In this document: in pieces, positions 1-14,521 of the stretch
Numbering within the stretch: position 1 is the stretch's first letter
How the letters are laid out: every line of letters starts with the position of its first letter
NCBI RefSeq assembly: GCF_018199995.1
Contig: NZ_CP073578.1
Location: 3,472,001 to 3,536,000, forward strand
From: Photobacterium sp. GJ3
GTDB lineage: Bacteria; Pseudomonadota; Gammaproteobacteria; Enterobacterales; Vibrionaceae
Length of the DNA: 64,000 bases
Direction: 5' to 3'
Made by a program: the position numbers and the translations under genes
Notes under the pieces: generated by a model
Seen by the model: the letters and a program-made list of their open reading frames with translations, nothing else
Told to the model about the DNA's origin: nothing
Database searches by the model: none

Positions 1-1372
<1,372 letters not shown>

Positions 1373-1474
1373 ACAACACCCAAAGGGTTTGAAGTACGGA
1401 CTCCATAAGCACTTGAATGATGTGCTGAGAACACTAGTCAGATTTCCATGATTGGAAAAGATTCCGCACGCTGT

Positions 1475-1555
1475 AGGTAGCGTAGGAATAAAGTGCGGCA
1501 GCAAGGCAAAGGCTGAATCGAGCGAAGGCGTGTACATGAGTACATAACTGAGTGA
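1475..1555 (+). repeat. 23S-5S spacer repeat, copy 1
   Basis: The 23S-5S spacer holds a segment that begins GGTAGCGTAGGA, contains CGAGCGAAGGCGTGT and ends CTGAGTGA. An identical copy lies in the second operon (7212-7292). A diverged relative with the same order of conserved blocks lies after tRNA-Asp at 7659-7757. In that order the blocks are GGTAGCG(T/C)AGGA, CGAAGGCGTGT, a short self-complementary stretch, and CT(G/C)AGTGA. The function is unknown; it could be part of rRNA processing stems. Confidence 0.5.
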
Positions 1556-1614
1556 GAAAGGGCTTTAACGCAGCGGTCGTGCTTTAGGACAAGCGGAAGA
1601 TTTTCACCAAATTT

Positions 1615-1734
1615 TGCCTGGCGACCATAGCGCTGTGGACCCACCTGATCCCATGCCGAACTCAGACGTGAAACGCAGCAGCGCCGATGGTAGTGTGGGG
1701 TCTCCCCATGTGAGAGTAGGACATCGCCAGGCTC
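1615..1734 (+). rRNA. rrf: 5S rRNA, operon 1
   Basis: About 120 nt of 5S rRNA, beginning TGCCTGGCGACCATAGCG and ending GACATCGCCAGGC, so the first and last bases form the expected terminal stem. It is identical to the second copy at 7352-7471. It is followed directly by a strong intrinsic terminator, so the first rRNA operon ends here without a trailing tRNA. Confidence 0.96.
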
Positions 1735-1743
1735 TCTCTTTGA

Positions 1744-1772
1744 AAGGCCCGTCCGGCGACGGGCTTTTTCTT
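1744..1772 (+). terminator. Intrinsic terminator of rRNA operon 1
   Basis: A GC-rich hairpin (GCCCGTCCGGCGACGGGC) is followed by TTTTTC. It lies about 10 bases after the 5S rRNA and separates the two tandem rRNA operons. Confidence 0.85.
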
Positions 1773-1837
1773 CGCTCGAACCCCGCCGGGGTGAGCGGAG
1801 TCAACACAGAGTTTTTTGCTTTTGACCGGGAATTCAC

Positions 1838-1900
1838 CGGGATAAAAAAAGATGAAAATTTTGTCTTGACTTCAAATGAGGGAAGCGTAATATACGCGTC
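1838..1900 (+). promoter_or_regulatory. Promoter of rRNA operon 2
   Basis: A TTGACT -35 (1866-1871) and a TAATAT -10 (1888-1893) are separated by 16 bases. The upstream stretch is rich in A (GATAAAAAAAGATG), as expected for an UP element. The bases after the -10 are GC-rich (ACGCGTCC), as in discriminators of stringently controlled rRNA promoters. The remaining 1735-2137 region is leader sequence with no coding potential that I can support. Confidence 0.75.
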
Positions 1901-1943
1901 CTGACTTGCTGAAGCGAAACGCGCTAAAGTATTGAAAGTCAAC

Positions 1944-1960
1944 GTTCTTTAACAATTTGA
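1944..1960 (+). promoter_or_regulatory. rRNA leader boxA antitermination site
   Basis: GTTCTTTAACAATTTGA matches the boxA consensus (TGCTCTTTAACA) recognised by NusB-S10 in rRNA leaders. It lies about 50 bases after the promoter and 180 bases before 16S, which is the usual place. Confidence 0.7.
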
Positions 1961-2137
1961 CCATGCAATCTGTGTGGGCACTCGACAATGATACAGTCAA
2001 AAGATTTTATCAGTGAACTGAGTGACCAATTGGTAGCACTTTCTTGAAAGGGTTACCGGCACAGTCAATTCGTTTCAACTTCGGTTGAAACATCAGTAAT
2101 CACTGAGCCGCTTCTCTTCGGAGAGGCAACAAAATTC

Positions 2138-3689
<1,552 letters not shown>

Positions 3690-3759
3690 CCTAAAGACTG
3701 CGTTGTTGACGCAGTGTCCACACAGATTGCCTGGTTAAAATGTAAAGAGCGCAAGAGAA

Positions 3760-3836
<77 letters not shown>

Positions 3837-3881
3837 CTGTTTTCCCAAACACAGTGGTTGAACACTCTTGCAATACTCGAT

Positions 3882-3957
3882 GGGGCTATAGCTCAGCTGG
3901 GAGAGCGCCTGCCTTGCACGCAGGAGGTCAGCAGTTCGATCCTGCTTAGCTCCACCA
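3882..3957 (+). tRNA. alaT: tRNA-Ala (TGC)
   Basis: A 76-nt cloverleaf from GGGGCTATAGC to CTCCACCA with anticodon TGC in CCTTGCACG. It is the second spacer tRNA of the complete rRNA operon, and CCA is encoded. Confidence 0.97.
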
Positions 3958-4017
3958 CTCTTTCAAGGTTTTTCCTTAAGAATCTTTAAAAAGTGGTTAT
4001 CACTTGATAATTCACAA

Positions 4018-4029
4018 TGCTCTTTAACA
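4018..4029 (+). promoter_or_regulatory. Spacer boxA ahead of 23S
   Basis: TGCTCTTTAACA is an exact boxA core between tRNA-Ala and 23S rRNA, where a second antitermination signal is usual. Confidence 0.75.
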
Positions 4030-4224
4030 ATCTGGAAAGCTGACTAGTAATTCAATCGATATGACGATTGAATCAAACTGTTTCGAAAGAAACAGAGTTC
4101 TCAAGCAATACACATTCAAGTGTCTTGTATTTTTTGTGTTCACTTTCAAAAGTGAACACAAAGTGAGTCCGGCGAAACAAATCAAACCTTGGTTGTTTAC
4201 GATACAGACCCTTTGGGGTTGTAT

Positions 4225-7109
<2,885 letters not shown>

Positions 7110-7211
7110 ACAACACCCAAAGGGTTTGAAGTACGGACTCCATAAGCACTTGAATGATGTGCTGAGAACACTAGTCAGATTTCCATGATTGGAAAAGATT
7201 CCGCACGCTGT

Positions 7212-7292
7212 AGGTAGCGTAGGAATAAAGTGCGGCAGCAAGGCAAAGGCTGAATCGAGCGAAGGCGTGTACATGAGTACATAACTGAGTGA
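7212..7292 (+). repeat. 23S-5S spacer repeat, copy 2
   Basis: An exact duplicate of 1475-1555 in the spacer of the second operon. It is related to the diverged copy at 7659-7757. Confidence 0.5.
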
Positions 7293-7351
7293 GAAAGGGC
7301 TTTAACGCAGCGGTCGTGCTTTAGGACAAGCGGAAGATTTTCACCAAATTT

Positions 7352-7471
7352 TGCCTGGCGACCATAGCGCTGTGGACCCACCTGATCCCATGCCGAACTC
7401 AGACGTGAAACGCAGCAGCGCCGATGGTAGTGTGGGGTCTCCCCATGTGAGAGTAGGACATCGCCAGGCAC
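7352..7471 (+). rRNA. rrf: 5S rRNA, operon 2
   Basis: The same sequence as the 5S at 1615-1734, with the offset of 5737 preserved. Downstream sequence differs from operon 1: here a short linker leads to tRNA-Asp instead of a terminator. Confidence 0.96.
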
Positions 7472-7510
7472 CCTATTTAGAAATCAGAGTCACTCTGGTT
7501 TCGACCGTGT

Positions 7511-7587
7511 GGAGCGGTAGTTCAGTTGGTTAGAATACCGGCCTGTCACGCCGGGGGTCGCGGGTTCGAGTCCCGTCCGCTCCGCCA
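7511..7587 (+). tRNA. aspT: tRNA-Asp (GTC)
   Basis: A 77-nt cloverleaf from GGAGCGGTAGTTC to CTCCGCCA with anticodon GTC in CCTGTCACG. It is the distal tRNA of the complete rRNA operon, about 40 bases after 5S, and CCA is encoded. Confidence 0.97.
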
Positions 7588-7595
7588 CTTCTTAG

Positions 7596-7626
7596 AAGCC
7601 CCAGTCTTTCGACTGGGGCTTTTTTC
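7596..7626 (+). terminator. Terminator of rRNA operon 2
   Basis: A perfect hairpin (AAGCCCCAGTC TTTC GACTGGGGCTT) with a run of T directly after tRNA-Asp. Confidence 0.9.
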
Positions 7627-7658
7627 ATATCAGGATTGCTGAAAAGAGCTGCCCACTT

Positions 7659-7757
7659 GGTAGCGCAGGAAGAATCAAGGCTGACAAAGCCGCCTACGCA
7701 CTGAACGAAGGCGTGTCTTGTGATGCTCACGTACTTCAGTACGCTGCGCGTCTCAGT
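7659..7757. repeat. Diverged copy of rRNA spacer repeat
   Basis: The segment between the operon terminator and the IS carries the blocks GGTAGCGCAGGA, GAACGAAGGCGTGT, a small palindrome (CGTACTTCAGTACG) and CTCAGTGA. They come in the same order as in the two 23S-5S spacers. No gene is visible. The IS3-type inverted repeat begins at its last bases. Confidence 0.45.
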
Positions 7758-7771
7758 GAATAGCCACCGAC

Positions 7772-8678
7772 TCAGTAGACACTAATTAACCTTTCTTCAT
7801 ACCGCTTTTCATACGCTACTGGTGACAACTGATTATTGGAACCGTGTCTGCGTTTGACGTTGTAGAACATCTCGACATATTCGAAGATATCCATCCGCGC
7901 TTCTTCCCGAGTGGAATAGATCTTTCGCTTCACTCTTTCTCTTTTCAGTAACTGGAAAAAACTTTCAGCTACCGCATTGTCATGGCAGTTGCCCCGACGG
8001 CTCATGCTTGATTCCAGACCGTGCTGCTTTTAGAACTTATCCCAGTCATGACTTGTATACTGGCTTCCTTGATCGGAATGCACGAGTAGCTTCTCTGACG
8101 GTGAGCGTCGCCATATCGCCATCAAGAGCGCGTCCAATACCAGCTCTTTCGTTATTCTGCTTTTCATCGACCAACCAATCACTCTCCGAGAGAACAGGTC
8201 AACGACGACTGCGAGGTATAGCCAACCTTCGTGAATTTTTATATACGTGATATCGGTCACCCAAGACTGATTTGGAGCAGTCGGGTTGAACTCCCTAGCC
8301 AACTTATTCGCAACAACGACATTCTCTGTGCCCACTTTGAGCCTGGGTTTTCGATATCCTCTTTGCGACTGTAAGCCTTCTCGTTTCATCAAGCGGTGAA
8401 CTTGGTTGATACCGCAACATTCACCTTCATCACGTAAATCACTGTATATTTTTCGATAGCCATAAACGCCGCCAGATTCCAGCCAGAACTGCTTGATGAG
8501 TCCGAGAAGGCATTTACGCCGTTTCTCCTGTCTGCTGTCGGGTTGCTTAAGCCAGGCATAATAACCACTTGGGTGGATGCTAAGGACTTTACACATACGT
8601 CGAACAGGCCAAACAGCCTGATTGGCTTTGATAAAGGCGTACTTCAGTCGGACTGGCTTGCGAAGTACACCGCGGCTT
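7772..8678 (-). pseudogene. IS3-family transposase OrfB, interrupted by stop codon
   Basis: This encodes the DDE integrase half of an IS3 transposase. The HTH_21-like start (YAFIKANQAVWPVRRMC), the first Asp in WVTDITYI, the second Asp in LLVHSDQGSQYTS and the Glu in NAVAESFF are all visible. The frame is intact except for one TAA codon at 8030-8032 (reading F-stop-KQHGLESSMSRRG). The stop therefore falls between the second catalytic Asp and the catalytic Glu. The 5' end is cut at 8678 by the IS110 insertion. The product would be inactive without stop suppression. Confidence 0.9.
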
Positions 8679-9877
8679 AATGGGATGGTCTGCTCCCCCG
8701 AACTTCTTATGCTGAATGTAGGGCTGATGAAGGAGATATATGATGACCAACTCAAACGTGTACATTTATGGTATCGACCTGGGCAAAAAATGTTTTCACA
8801 TGATTGCGATGGATAAGCAGGGACACATTCTCTCCAGACAAAAGCTAACCCGAAGCCAAATGAAAAAGTTTGTCATCAATACGCCGCTGCGATTGCCGAA
8901 GCTGGTAGCCTGGCTCTATGCGCTGTGTGCCATTAAAAACTGATGAACAGCTTGCGTTGCAGGCAACACACCGAGTCCGACAGAGATTTATTACGGAACG
9001 AACAGCTGTTGTTAATCAGATGCGCGCACTTTTGTTGGAATACGGGATAACAGTACCTGTAGGACGGAAGGTATTTGAGCGAGCCCTTCCAAGTATTTTG
9101 GAAGATGCTGACAATGGATTGCCAGATTTCATGCGTGCGTTAGTTTTTCGTTTACGAGAACGCTGGCAGTACCTTGATGTTCAGATAGACGAGATGAGTG
9201 AATTATTGAAACAGGCGGCAATCGCCTCCGAACAATGCAAGTTGATAAGCACAGTACCCGGCATCGGCCCAATCGTATCAACGGCTTTGATTGCGGCTGT
9301 TGGCAGCGGAAACCAGTTCAAACGAGCAAGGGATATGTCAGCCTGGTTGGGGTTGGTACCGAAGCAATATTCGACCGGAGGAAAGTCTAACCTCGGGAGC
9401 ATCAGTAAACGAGGTAACACCTACTTACGAACGCTGGTTGTCCAAGGAGCAAAAGCATTGAAAATTCACATGAATCGAGAGCAGTCTTCCCTTGGGAAGT
9501 GGATTGGCAGACTGGAGGCCTCACATCATCACCATGTGGTTCTTATTGCGCTGGCAAACAAACTCATTCGTATCTGCTGGAAGGTATTAACCTCTGGTCG
9601 AGAATATCAGGCATACCCGAGCACGGTATAAAGCATCCACTACAACAATAGCTATCCTATGTTTTGCGGAAGAAAACTGATGAAAGAAGCGTTCATCCCA
9701 CATCACTGAAGCCTGGCTAAAAAAGCAGTCTATTGTGACTGAAAGCTTTATTAGGACGGTGATGTGCGGATCCCATCAAGGCCAGAGCACAAAGATTGCT
9801 CGCGAATAGGCCGGATACATTGACGCAAACGACTTCTGAAATCGAACTTCTCTTGCAATTCAGGAGCAGACCATACA
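8679..9877 (+). mobile_element. IS110-family element (IS1111 type) inside the IS3 copy
   Basis: A 1.2-kb insertion with subterminal inverted repeats ATGGTCTGCTCC at 8685-8696 and GGAGCAGACCAT at 9863-9874. They lie 6 and 3 bases inside the junctions, and such subterminal repeats are typical of the IS1111 branch of IS110. It encodes a DEDD-type transposase on the plus strand. Removing 8679-9877 rejoins the IS3 frame: TTAAAAAAGCC is restored, encoding the OrfA tail DILKKAAVYFASQSD. So both junctions are known to within the run of T. About 230 bp after the transposase are non-coding. Confidence 0.88.
8743..9631 (+). pseudogene. IS110/IS1111 transposase with internal deletion and frameshift
   Basis: The N-terminal part (YIYGIDLGKKCFHM, the first Asp of the DEDD domain) runs to about 8886. 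It then jumps to a segment reading AAIAEAGS in another frame. A further one-base shift near 8917 leads to the long C-terminal part. That part (8918-9631) holds the Transposase_20 region (STVPGIGPIVSTALIAAVG, AWLGLVPKQYSTGGK). Compared with family members about 45 codons, including conserved acidic residues, are missing at the junction. It cannot make an active enzyme. An upstream RBS (AAGGAG) is kept at 8729-8734. Confidence 0.85.
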
Positions 9878-10121
9878 TTTTTTAATATGTCCCTTTCTTC
9901 GGTGACTCTTTGCAGCTCCTTTTTGAGTCGACGAATTTCGGTACTTTCATCGGACTTGGCTTGATATTGGGAGGAATCTGGGCCGTAGCGTTTAATCCAC
10001 GCATAAAGGCTATGCGTGGTAGTCCCTAAACGATTGGCACATCAGCCACGCTATGACCTTTCTCAGTAACCTGTTTGACGGCTTCAACTTTGAATTCTTT
10101 TGGGTATAGCTTGCTACTCAT
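9878..10121 (-). pseudogene. IS3-family OrfA remnant (HTH protein)
   Basis: Reading from the ATG at 10121, the product starts MSSKLYPKEFKVEAVKQV and GHSVAD, the HTH_Tnp_1 helix-turn-helix. One base is missing near 10040 (GATGTGCCAATCG where GTGGCCAATCG is expected), which brings an early stop. After that point the correct frame continues as LYAWIKRYG and the leucine-zipper-like LKKELQRVTEERDIL. The gene is then cut by the IS110 element at the run of A that forms the programmed frameshift site. Confidence 0.85.
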
Positions 10122-10184
10122 AAGCACCTCTCTGCTAGTCATTTTGTCTAACTAAAAGGTGTCTATCAAGTTGGTGGCTATTCA

Positions 10185-10344
10185 GGGTGGGGATTGAGAT
10201 TCTGAATGATGGAGAACAGACTCGTGGCTTCGTGTAGGTGAAACTGTATAGCCATCTGAGGGACGAAGAGAACGTCAGCAGCAGAGCGCCAACAAGCCGG
10301 CTTGGCGCATCTCTGGAGTACAAGTGAGAGAAAGAAAAGGCAGT
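10185..10344. other. Intergenic, small hairpin
   Basis: There is no gene here. An inverted repeat, GCGCCAA to TTGGCGC, at 10286-10308 lies after the end of the minus-strand gene. It has no T run, so its role as a terminator is uncertain. Confidence 0.35.
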
Positions 10345-11553
10345 TTAACGATAGTTGTAGAAGTAGCGCAGCCACTGTTCAGCGATAAAAATTTCGTCCT
10401 GAACAGAAAGTGCCTGAATGCCTGATGCATAACTGTGGTTTTTACTGGCGAGTTGCAGGCCAGCCAGAAGGTGTGCTGCTTCAAACAAGTAGAGAGTTGG
10501 ATCGCCCATACCGGTTTTAAAGGGGGTATTGGCGGATTCGCCACCTGCAAGTAAGTAGATACTTGCACCGAGTTGATTTTTATATTCTTTGACCAGGGAA
10601 TTACCGCCAATATAGGTCAGTGTGCCACTTTCAATGAGTTCAGGCAGATTCAGCTCATCATCAGCAGAAGTGACCGTCGCAATAAAAAGATTGCCCTGCC
10701 GGTTTTGCAGATGTGATGTGTGTAATGCACCATTTCCGGTGCAGCAGAAAATCAGATTACACTTTTCAAGCATGGTTTCGGTGGTGCAGACTTGTATACC
10801 ATTTCTGGGCATGGCGGTAAGTTGTCTCGGATCCTGATCATGCACGTAGAGTTCATGAATGCCTTTGCCCTGCAGCGTCTTACAAACGCCTCGGCCGAGA
10901 TTGCCGCTGCCAATGACCCCTACGGTTAAAAATCCGAGGTTATTCAGTTTGAGCCCGAAAGCTTCCCGCAAGATCTGATCCGTATAGTGAACAATGCATT
11001 CAGATGCTTCAAAATCTGCTGGCGTTTTGATGCTCAGATGAGCTACAGAGACCAGTGGTTTCATCAAATGCCGGTTTCGATACTTCGCAACCCCATTCGC
11101 AGTCAGTTCGGTCATACCGACACATTGCGGGCCAAAGGCTTCCAGAACGGCTTCCGCACCAGATGCAAAATATCCCCCATGATCCAGAATCAGAAAATCT
11201 TGCCCTTCACGTGTGTGTTCTCGGATGAGTTCAATGCACCGGGTGGGATCGCGTAAGGCAATCTTGTCAAATGCCGAATCGGCAATCTCGCAATTTTCAA
11301 TGGATTCAATGGTGCCGAGCAGTGCGCTGTTATTACAGAAAGTGGCTTGTTTCGGGATGAATACGACGCGGTTAGCCAACTGACAGAGCACGTTCAGGTA
11401 AGGTAGTGACCCTTCGTAACAATGCATGACTGAGAAAACGATGAGGTTTTCTGGCAGCGTATATTCCTTTGCAATCTGCTCAAGAAACCGAAAGCCTTTT
11501 TCAGCATAAAAAGCCGAATAGTAGCTATGTGTCAAAGTATGCGTCGACGTCAT
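10345..11553 (-). CDS. S-adenosylhomocysteinase-like NAD-binding protein, function unknown
   Basis: 402 residues. The C-terminal half has a Rossmann NAD site (VGVIGSGNLGRG, residues 211-222). The N-terminal half shows two signatures resembling S-adenosylhomocysteine hydrolase: LILDHGGYF (121-129, like its LDDGGD) and MTELTANGVAKY (147-158, like its EETTTGV). Overall length and fold order agree with that family, but many family motifs are changed, so the true substrate is unclear. It is not a normal AhcY and not the E. coli-type Pfs/LuxS route. The start lies 9 bases after ilvY on the same strand, so the two are probably co-transcribed. No membrane segments or signal peptide are seen. Confidence 0.6.
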   Translation of the reverse strand: MTSTHTLTHSYYSAFYAEKGFRFLEQIAKEYTLPENLIVFSVMHCYEGSLPYLNVLCQLANRVVFIPKQATFCNNSALLGTIESIENCEIADSAFDKIALRDPTRCIELIREHTREGQDFLILDHGGYFASGAEAVLEAFGPQCVGMTELTANGVAKYRNRHLMKPLVSVAHLSIKTPADFEASECIVHYTDQILREAFGLKLNNLGFLTVGVIGSGNLGRGVCKTLQGKGIHELYVHDQDPRQLTAMPRNGIQVCTTETMLEKCNLIFCCTGNGALHTSHLQNRQGNLFIATVTSADDELNLPELIESGTLTYIGGNSLVKEYKNQLGASIYLLAGGESANTPFKTGMGDPTLYLFEAAHLLAGLQLASKNHSYASGIQALSVQDEIFIAEQWLRYFYNYR

Positions 11554-11562
11554 ATGGACCTG

Positions 11563-12435
11563 CTATTTGAATAATGCCAGCAACGCTTGATAGAGCGGCT
11601 CCTGCTGCCGGCTTTGTTTACAACATAGCCCCAGGGTTAAGGGCTCAACCGCTGCGGTAGGCAGCTTTTGTATTTGGTCTCGCATTGGGCTGTTCTCTAT
11701 CACAATATCTGGCGCAATCCCTATGCCACATCCCAATGCCACCATACTAACAATAGCTTCGTGCCCAGCAACCTGAGCATAAATGTTAGGCTTAATTTTA
11801 TGTGATTTCATCCACTTGTCAGCGTTTTCTCTGGCTTTTCCATGCTCGGGAAGGATAAAAGGTAGTTGATTCCATTGAATTTCTTGGCTCAGCAGTGATT
11901 GTAATCCAGCTGGGGCAATCAAAGGGCTGATGACGGATATTGAGACATCGCCCAAATGGATAAAAGTCAGTTTGCTGGAAACATTATCCGGTAAAGCCGT
12001 GATGGCAAAGTCGGCTTCACCCTGCAGGACTTTATCAACGGCCTGCGCCGGATCGCCTGTCACCAGTTGAATTTCGACTTGGGGATAATGCTGCCTAAAT
12101 TGATTGAGTACATGCGGCAGATGGCTGTAGCTGGCGGTGACGGAGCAAAACAGCGTCAGCTTGCCCTTCAGCATCTGATCCTGTTCAGATAGCTCTTGCT
12201 GTAATTGTTGCCACTCTGCCACGATACGGCTGGCGACAGGCAAAAGCTTTCGGCCTGCGGTTGTGAGCTCGACACTGCGGTTATCCCGTACAAACAGAGG
12301 TTGGGTAACCTCTTGTTCTAATCGTTGGATTTGCCGACTCAATGCCGATGGACTGATATGCATTTTCAGGGCCGTCTGGCTAAAGTTCTTGCTATTACAG
12401 AGATGAAGAAACAACTGGAGTGATTTAATGTTCAT
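11563..12435 (-). CDS. ilvY: IlvY, LysR-type activator of ilvC
   Basis: 290 residues of LysR type. The N-terminal winged HTH reads MNIKSLQLFLHLCNSKNFSQTA then ISPSALSRQIQRLEQ, and the co-inducer domain follows. In E. coli, IlvY binds acetolactate or acetohydroxybutyrate and activates the divergent ilvC; here the genes are also divergent. I chose the ATG at 12435 because the protein then begins like IlvY; an upstream in-frame start at 12492 would add 19 unlike residues overlapping the operator. The stop is 9 bases before the AdoHcyase-like gene. Confidence 0.9.
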   Translation of the reverse strand: MNIKSLQLFLHLCNSKNFSQTALKMHISPSALSRQIQRLEQEVTQPLFVRDNRSVELTTAGRKLLPVASRIVAEWQQLQQELSEQDQMLKGKLTLFCSVTASYSHLPHVLNQFRQHYPQVEIQLVTGDPAQAVDKVLQGEADFAITALPDNVSSKLTFIHLGDVSISVISPLIAPAGLQSLLSQEIQWNQLPFILPEHGKARENADKWMKSHKIKPNIYAQVAGHEAIVSMVALGCGIGIAPDIVIENSPMRDQIQKLPTAAVEPLTLGLCCKQSRQQEPLYQALLALFK

Positions 12436-12566
12436 GGTTCGCGTTGCACTTTTTGCAATGTGATGTTGTGAATATATCACTTTGGACAACATAAAGCCTG
12501 ATCTACTATCAGGTTATTCGGCAATGACGTGCCGACCAAGGATCAGAATTCACGGAGTAATTTGTT
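12436..12566. promoter_or_regulatory. ilvY-ilvC divergent promoter and IlvY operator region
   Basis: 131 bp between the two starts. It contains the dyad-like stretch TGTGATGTTGTGAATATATCAC (12460-12481, given in part: TGTGAT...ATATCAC) and TTTGGACAACA, in the position where IlvY operators lie in E. coli. Binding is inferred from context. The ilvC RBS is GGAG at 12554-12557. Confidence 0.55.
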
Positions 12567-14051
12567 ATGGCTAACTATTTCAATACCTTAAATTTGCGTC
12601 AGCAATTAGATCAACTGGGCCGCTGCCGTTTCATGGATCGCAGCGAGTTCGCCAACGAAGCCGATTACCTGAAAGGGAAGAAGGTCGTGATTGTTGGCTG
12701 TGGTGCTCAGGGTCTGAATCAGGGCCTGAACATGCGTGATTCTGGTCTGAATGTCTCGTACGCACTGCGTCAGGCTGCGATTGATGAGCAGCGTGCATCA
12801 TTCCGTAATGCAAAAGACAATGGTTTTGAAGTGGGAAGCTACGAACAGCTGATCCCACAGGCTGATCTGGTGGTCAACCTGACTCCAGACAAGCAACATA
12901 CGGATGTTGTGACCACAGTCATGCCTCTGATGAAGCAAGGGGCTGCACTGGGTTACTCCCACGGTTTCAATATTGTGGAAGAAGGCATGCAGATCCGTCC
13001 GGATATCACCGTTGTCATGGTTGCACCGAAATGTCCGGGGACTGAAGTCCGTGAAGAATACAAGCGTGGTTTTGGTGTGCCAACCCTGATCGCTGTTCAC
13101 CCGGAAAATGATCCGCAGGGCGAAGGCCTGGAAATTGCGAAAGCCTGGGCGGCTGCGACCGGCGGCCACCGTGCTGGTGTACTGGAGTCCTCCTTTGTTG
13201 CGGAAGTGAAATCAGATCTGATGGGCGAGCAAACCATTCTGTGCGGTATGCTGCAGGCTGGCTCCATCGTCTGTTACGAAAAGATGGTTGCGGAAGGTGT
13301 TGAACCAGGCTATGCCGGTAAACTGCTGCAGTTCGGCTGGGAAACCATCACAGAAGCACTGAAGTTCGGTGGCATTACACATATGATGGACCGTCTGTCG
13401 AACCCGGCAAAAATTAAAGCATTTGAACTGTCTGAAGAATTGAAAGATCTGATGCGCCCGCTTTACAACAAGCATATGGACGACATTATCACGGGTGAGT
13501 TTTCTGGCAACATGATGGCGGACTGGGCCAATGATGACGCGAACCTGCTGGGCTGGCGTGCGGAAACGGCAGAAACCGCCTTTGAAAACTATCCGCAGTC
13601 CGATGCGAAAATCAGCGAGCAGGAATACTTCGACAACGGCATCCTGATGATTGCGATGGTTCGTGCCGGGGTTGAACTGGCTTTCGAAGCGATGACGGCG
13701 TCCGGCATCATCGAAGAGTCGGCATACTATGAATCCCTGCATGAATTGCCGCTGATTGCCAATACCGTAGCCCGTAAGCGTCTGTATGAGATGAACGTGG
13801 TGATTTCGGATACGGCTGAGTACGGTAACTATCTGTTCGCCAATGTGGCCACACCCTTGCTGCGTGAGAAGTTCATGCCGAAAGTGGGCACCGATGTGAT
13901 TGGTAAAGGCTTGCCAGCGTCCAGCAATCAGGTGGATAACCAGCAACTGATTGATGTCAATGAAGCACTGCGTAACCACCCGGTTGAGCAGATTGGTCAG
14001 GAATTGCGTGGCTACATGACTGACATGAAGCGTATCGCTGTCGGCGACTGA
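12567..14051 (+). CDS. ilvC: Ketol-acid reductoisomerase (long, class II)
   Basis: 494 residues, the long form found in gammaproteobacteria (E. coli 491). It converts 2-acetolactate or 2-aceto-2-hydroxybutyrate to the dihydroxy acids in valine, leucine and isoleucine synthesis, using NADPH and Mg. The Rossmann motif VIVGCGAQG is at 41-49 and a duplicated KARI knotted domain follows. Metal-site acidic segments ([17 protein letters not shown]) are intact. It is preceded by IlvY-type regulatory DNA and followed by a terminator, so it is monocistronic. Confidence 0.98.
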   Translation: MANYFNTLNLRQQLDQLGRCRFMDRSEFANEADYLKGKKVVIVGCGAQGLNQGLNMRDSGLNVSYALRQAAIDEQRASFRNAKDNGFEVGSYEQLIPQADLVVNLTPDKQHTDVVTTVMPLMKQGAALGYSHGFNIVEEGMQIRPDITVVMVAPKCPGTEVREEYKRGFGVPTLIAVHPENDPQGEGLEIAKAWAAATGGHRAGVLESSFVAEVKSDLMGEQTILCGMLQAGSIVCYEKMVAEGVEPGYAGKLLQFGWETITEALKFGGITHMMDRLSNPAKIKAFELSEELKDLMRPLYNKHMDDIITGEFSGNMMADWANDDANLLGWRAETAETAFENYPQSDAKISEQEYFDNGILMIAMVRAGVELAFEAMTASGIIEESAYYESLHELPLIANTVARKRLYEMNVVISDTAEYGNYLFANVATPLLREKFMPKVGTDVIGKGLPASSNQVDNQQLIDVNEALRNHPVEQIGQELRGYMTDMKRIAVGD

Positions 14052-14078
14052 TACAAATTTTTATTCCTTCCTGGTTAT

Positions 14079-14112
14079 GAAAAGCCCGGCATCAACAGCC
14101 GGGCTTTCTTTC
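14079..14112 (+). terminator. ilvC terminator
   Basis: Hairpin AAAGCCCGGC ATCAACA GCCGGGCTTT followed by CTTTC, 28 bases after the ilvC stop. Confidence 0.8.
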
Positions 14113-14131
14113 GTCTGAAGTGAATGATGTC

Positions 14132-14389
14132 TTATTCAGCTTTGTCGTTGAGCAGTGCTTCTAACTGCGCGACTTTCTGTTCCAGTTCATTCAGTTTCTG
14201 ACGGGTGCGCAGCAGCACCTGAGTCTGCACGTCAAACTCTTCGCGGTTCACGACATCCAGCTTGCTGAGTTGCGCCTGAATGCTTTGACGCATCTTTTGT
14301 TCAACATCCTGACCAAGTGCTTTGACCGGCTGCGGCATCGCATCCTGAATTTGCTTGGCGACCTGCTCAAGTTTTTTTGGATCAAACAT
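14132..14389 (-). CDS. ubiK: UbiK, ubiquinone biosynthesis accessory factor
   Basis: 85 residues from [15 protein letters not shown], with the BMFP domain (formerly YqiC). UbiK binds UbiJ and supports aerobic ubiquinone synthesis at the membrane. The C-terminal part (about 50-82, [20 protein letters not shown]) is a coiled coil with regular leucines, as in the family. I chose the internal ATG at 14389 because the upstream extension (to 14443) does not resemble the family. It stands alone between ilvC and the efflux operon. Confidence 0.88.
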   Translation of the reverse strand: MFDPKKLEQVAKQIQDAMPQPVKALGQDVEQKMRQSIQAQLSKLDVVNREEFDVQTQVLLRTRQKLNELEQKVAQLEALLNDKAE

Positions 14390-14521
14390 ACGCGGATTTA
14401 ACTCCATGAAGGTATTGTGATACTTGACGTTAGTGTACACCAATTCACCTGACCGCAGGCAGGAAAGCTTGGGATCCGCATCGGGTTGGTTTGATTTTGG
14501 ATGACTGAATCTGACAGATAG

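Larger units (their letters stand above)
7757..10184 (-). mobile_element. Degenerate IS3-family element, split by an IS110 element
   Basis: Terminal inverted repeats are clear: 7757-7782 begins TGAATAGCCACC and 10159-10184 ends GGTGGCTATTCA, with 22 of 26 bases matching by eye. Both transposase reading frames lie on the minus strand. Without the inserted IS110 the element would be about 1.2 kb, normal for the family. OrfA has a 1-base deletion and OrfB an in-frame stop, so the copy is dead even apart from the insertion. I see no target duplication at the outer ends (CTCAG against GGGTG), consistent with an old or rearranged insertion. The subgroup is not determined. Confidence 0.9.

Noticed and set aside
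7752..10190. Composite transposon or active IS
   Set aside because: The two elements are nested, not flanking cargo, and both transposases are broken; no target duplication is visible at the outer ends.
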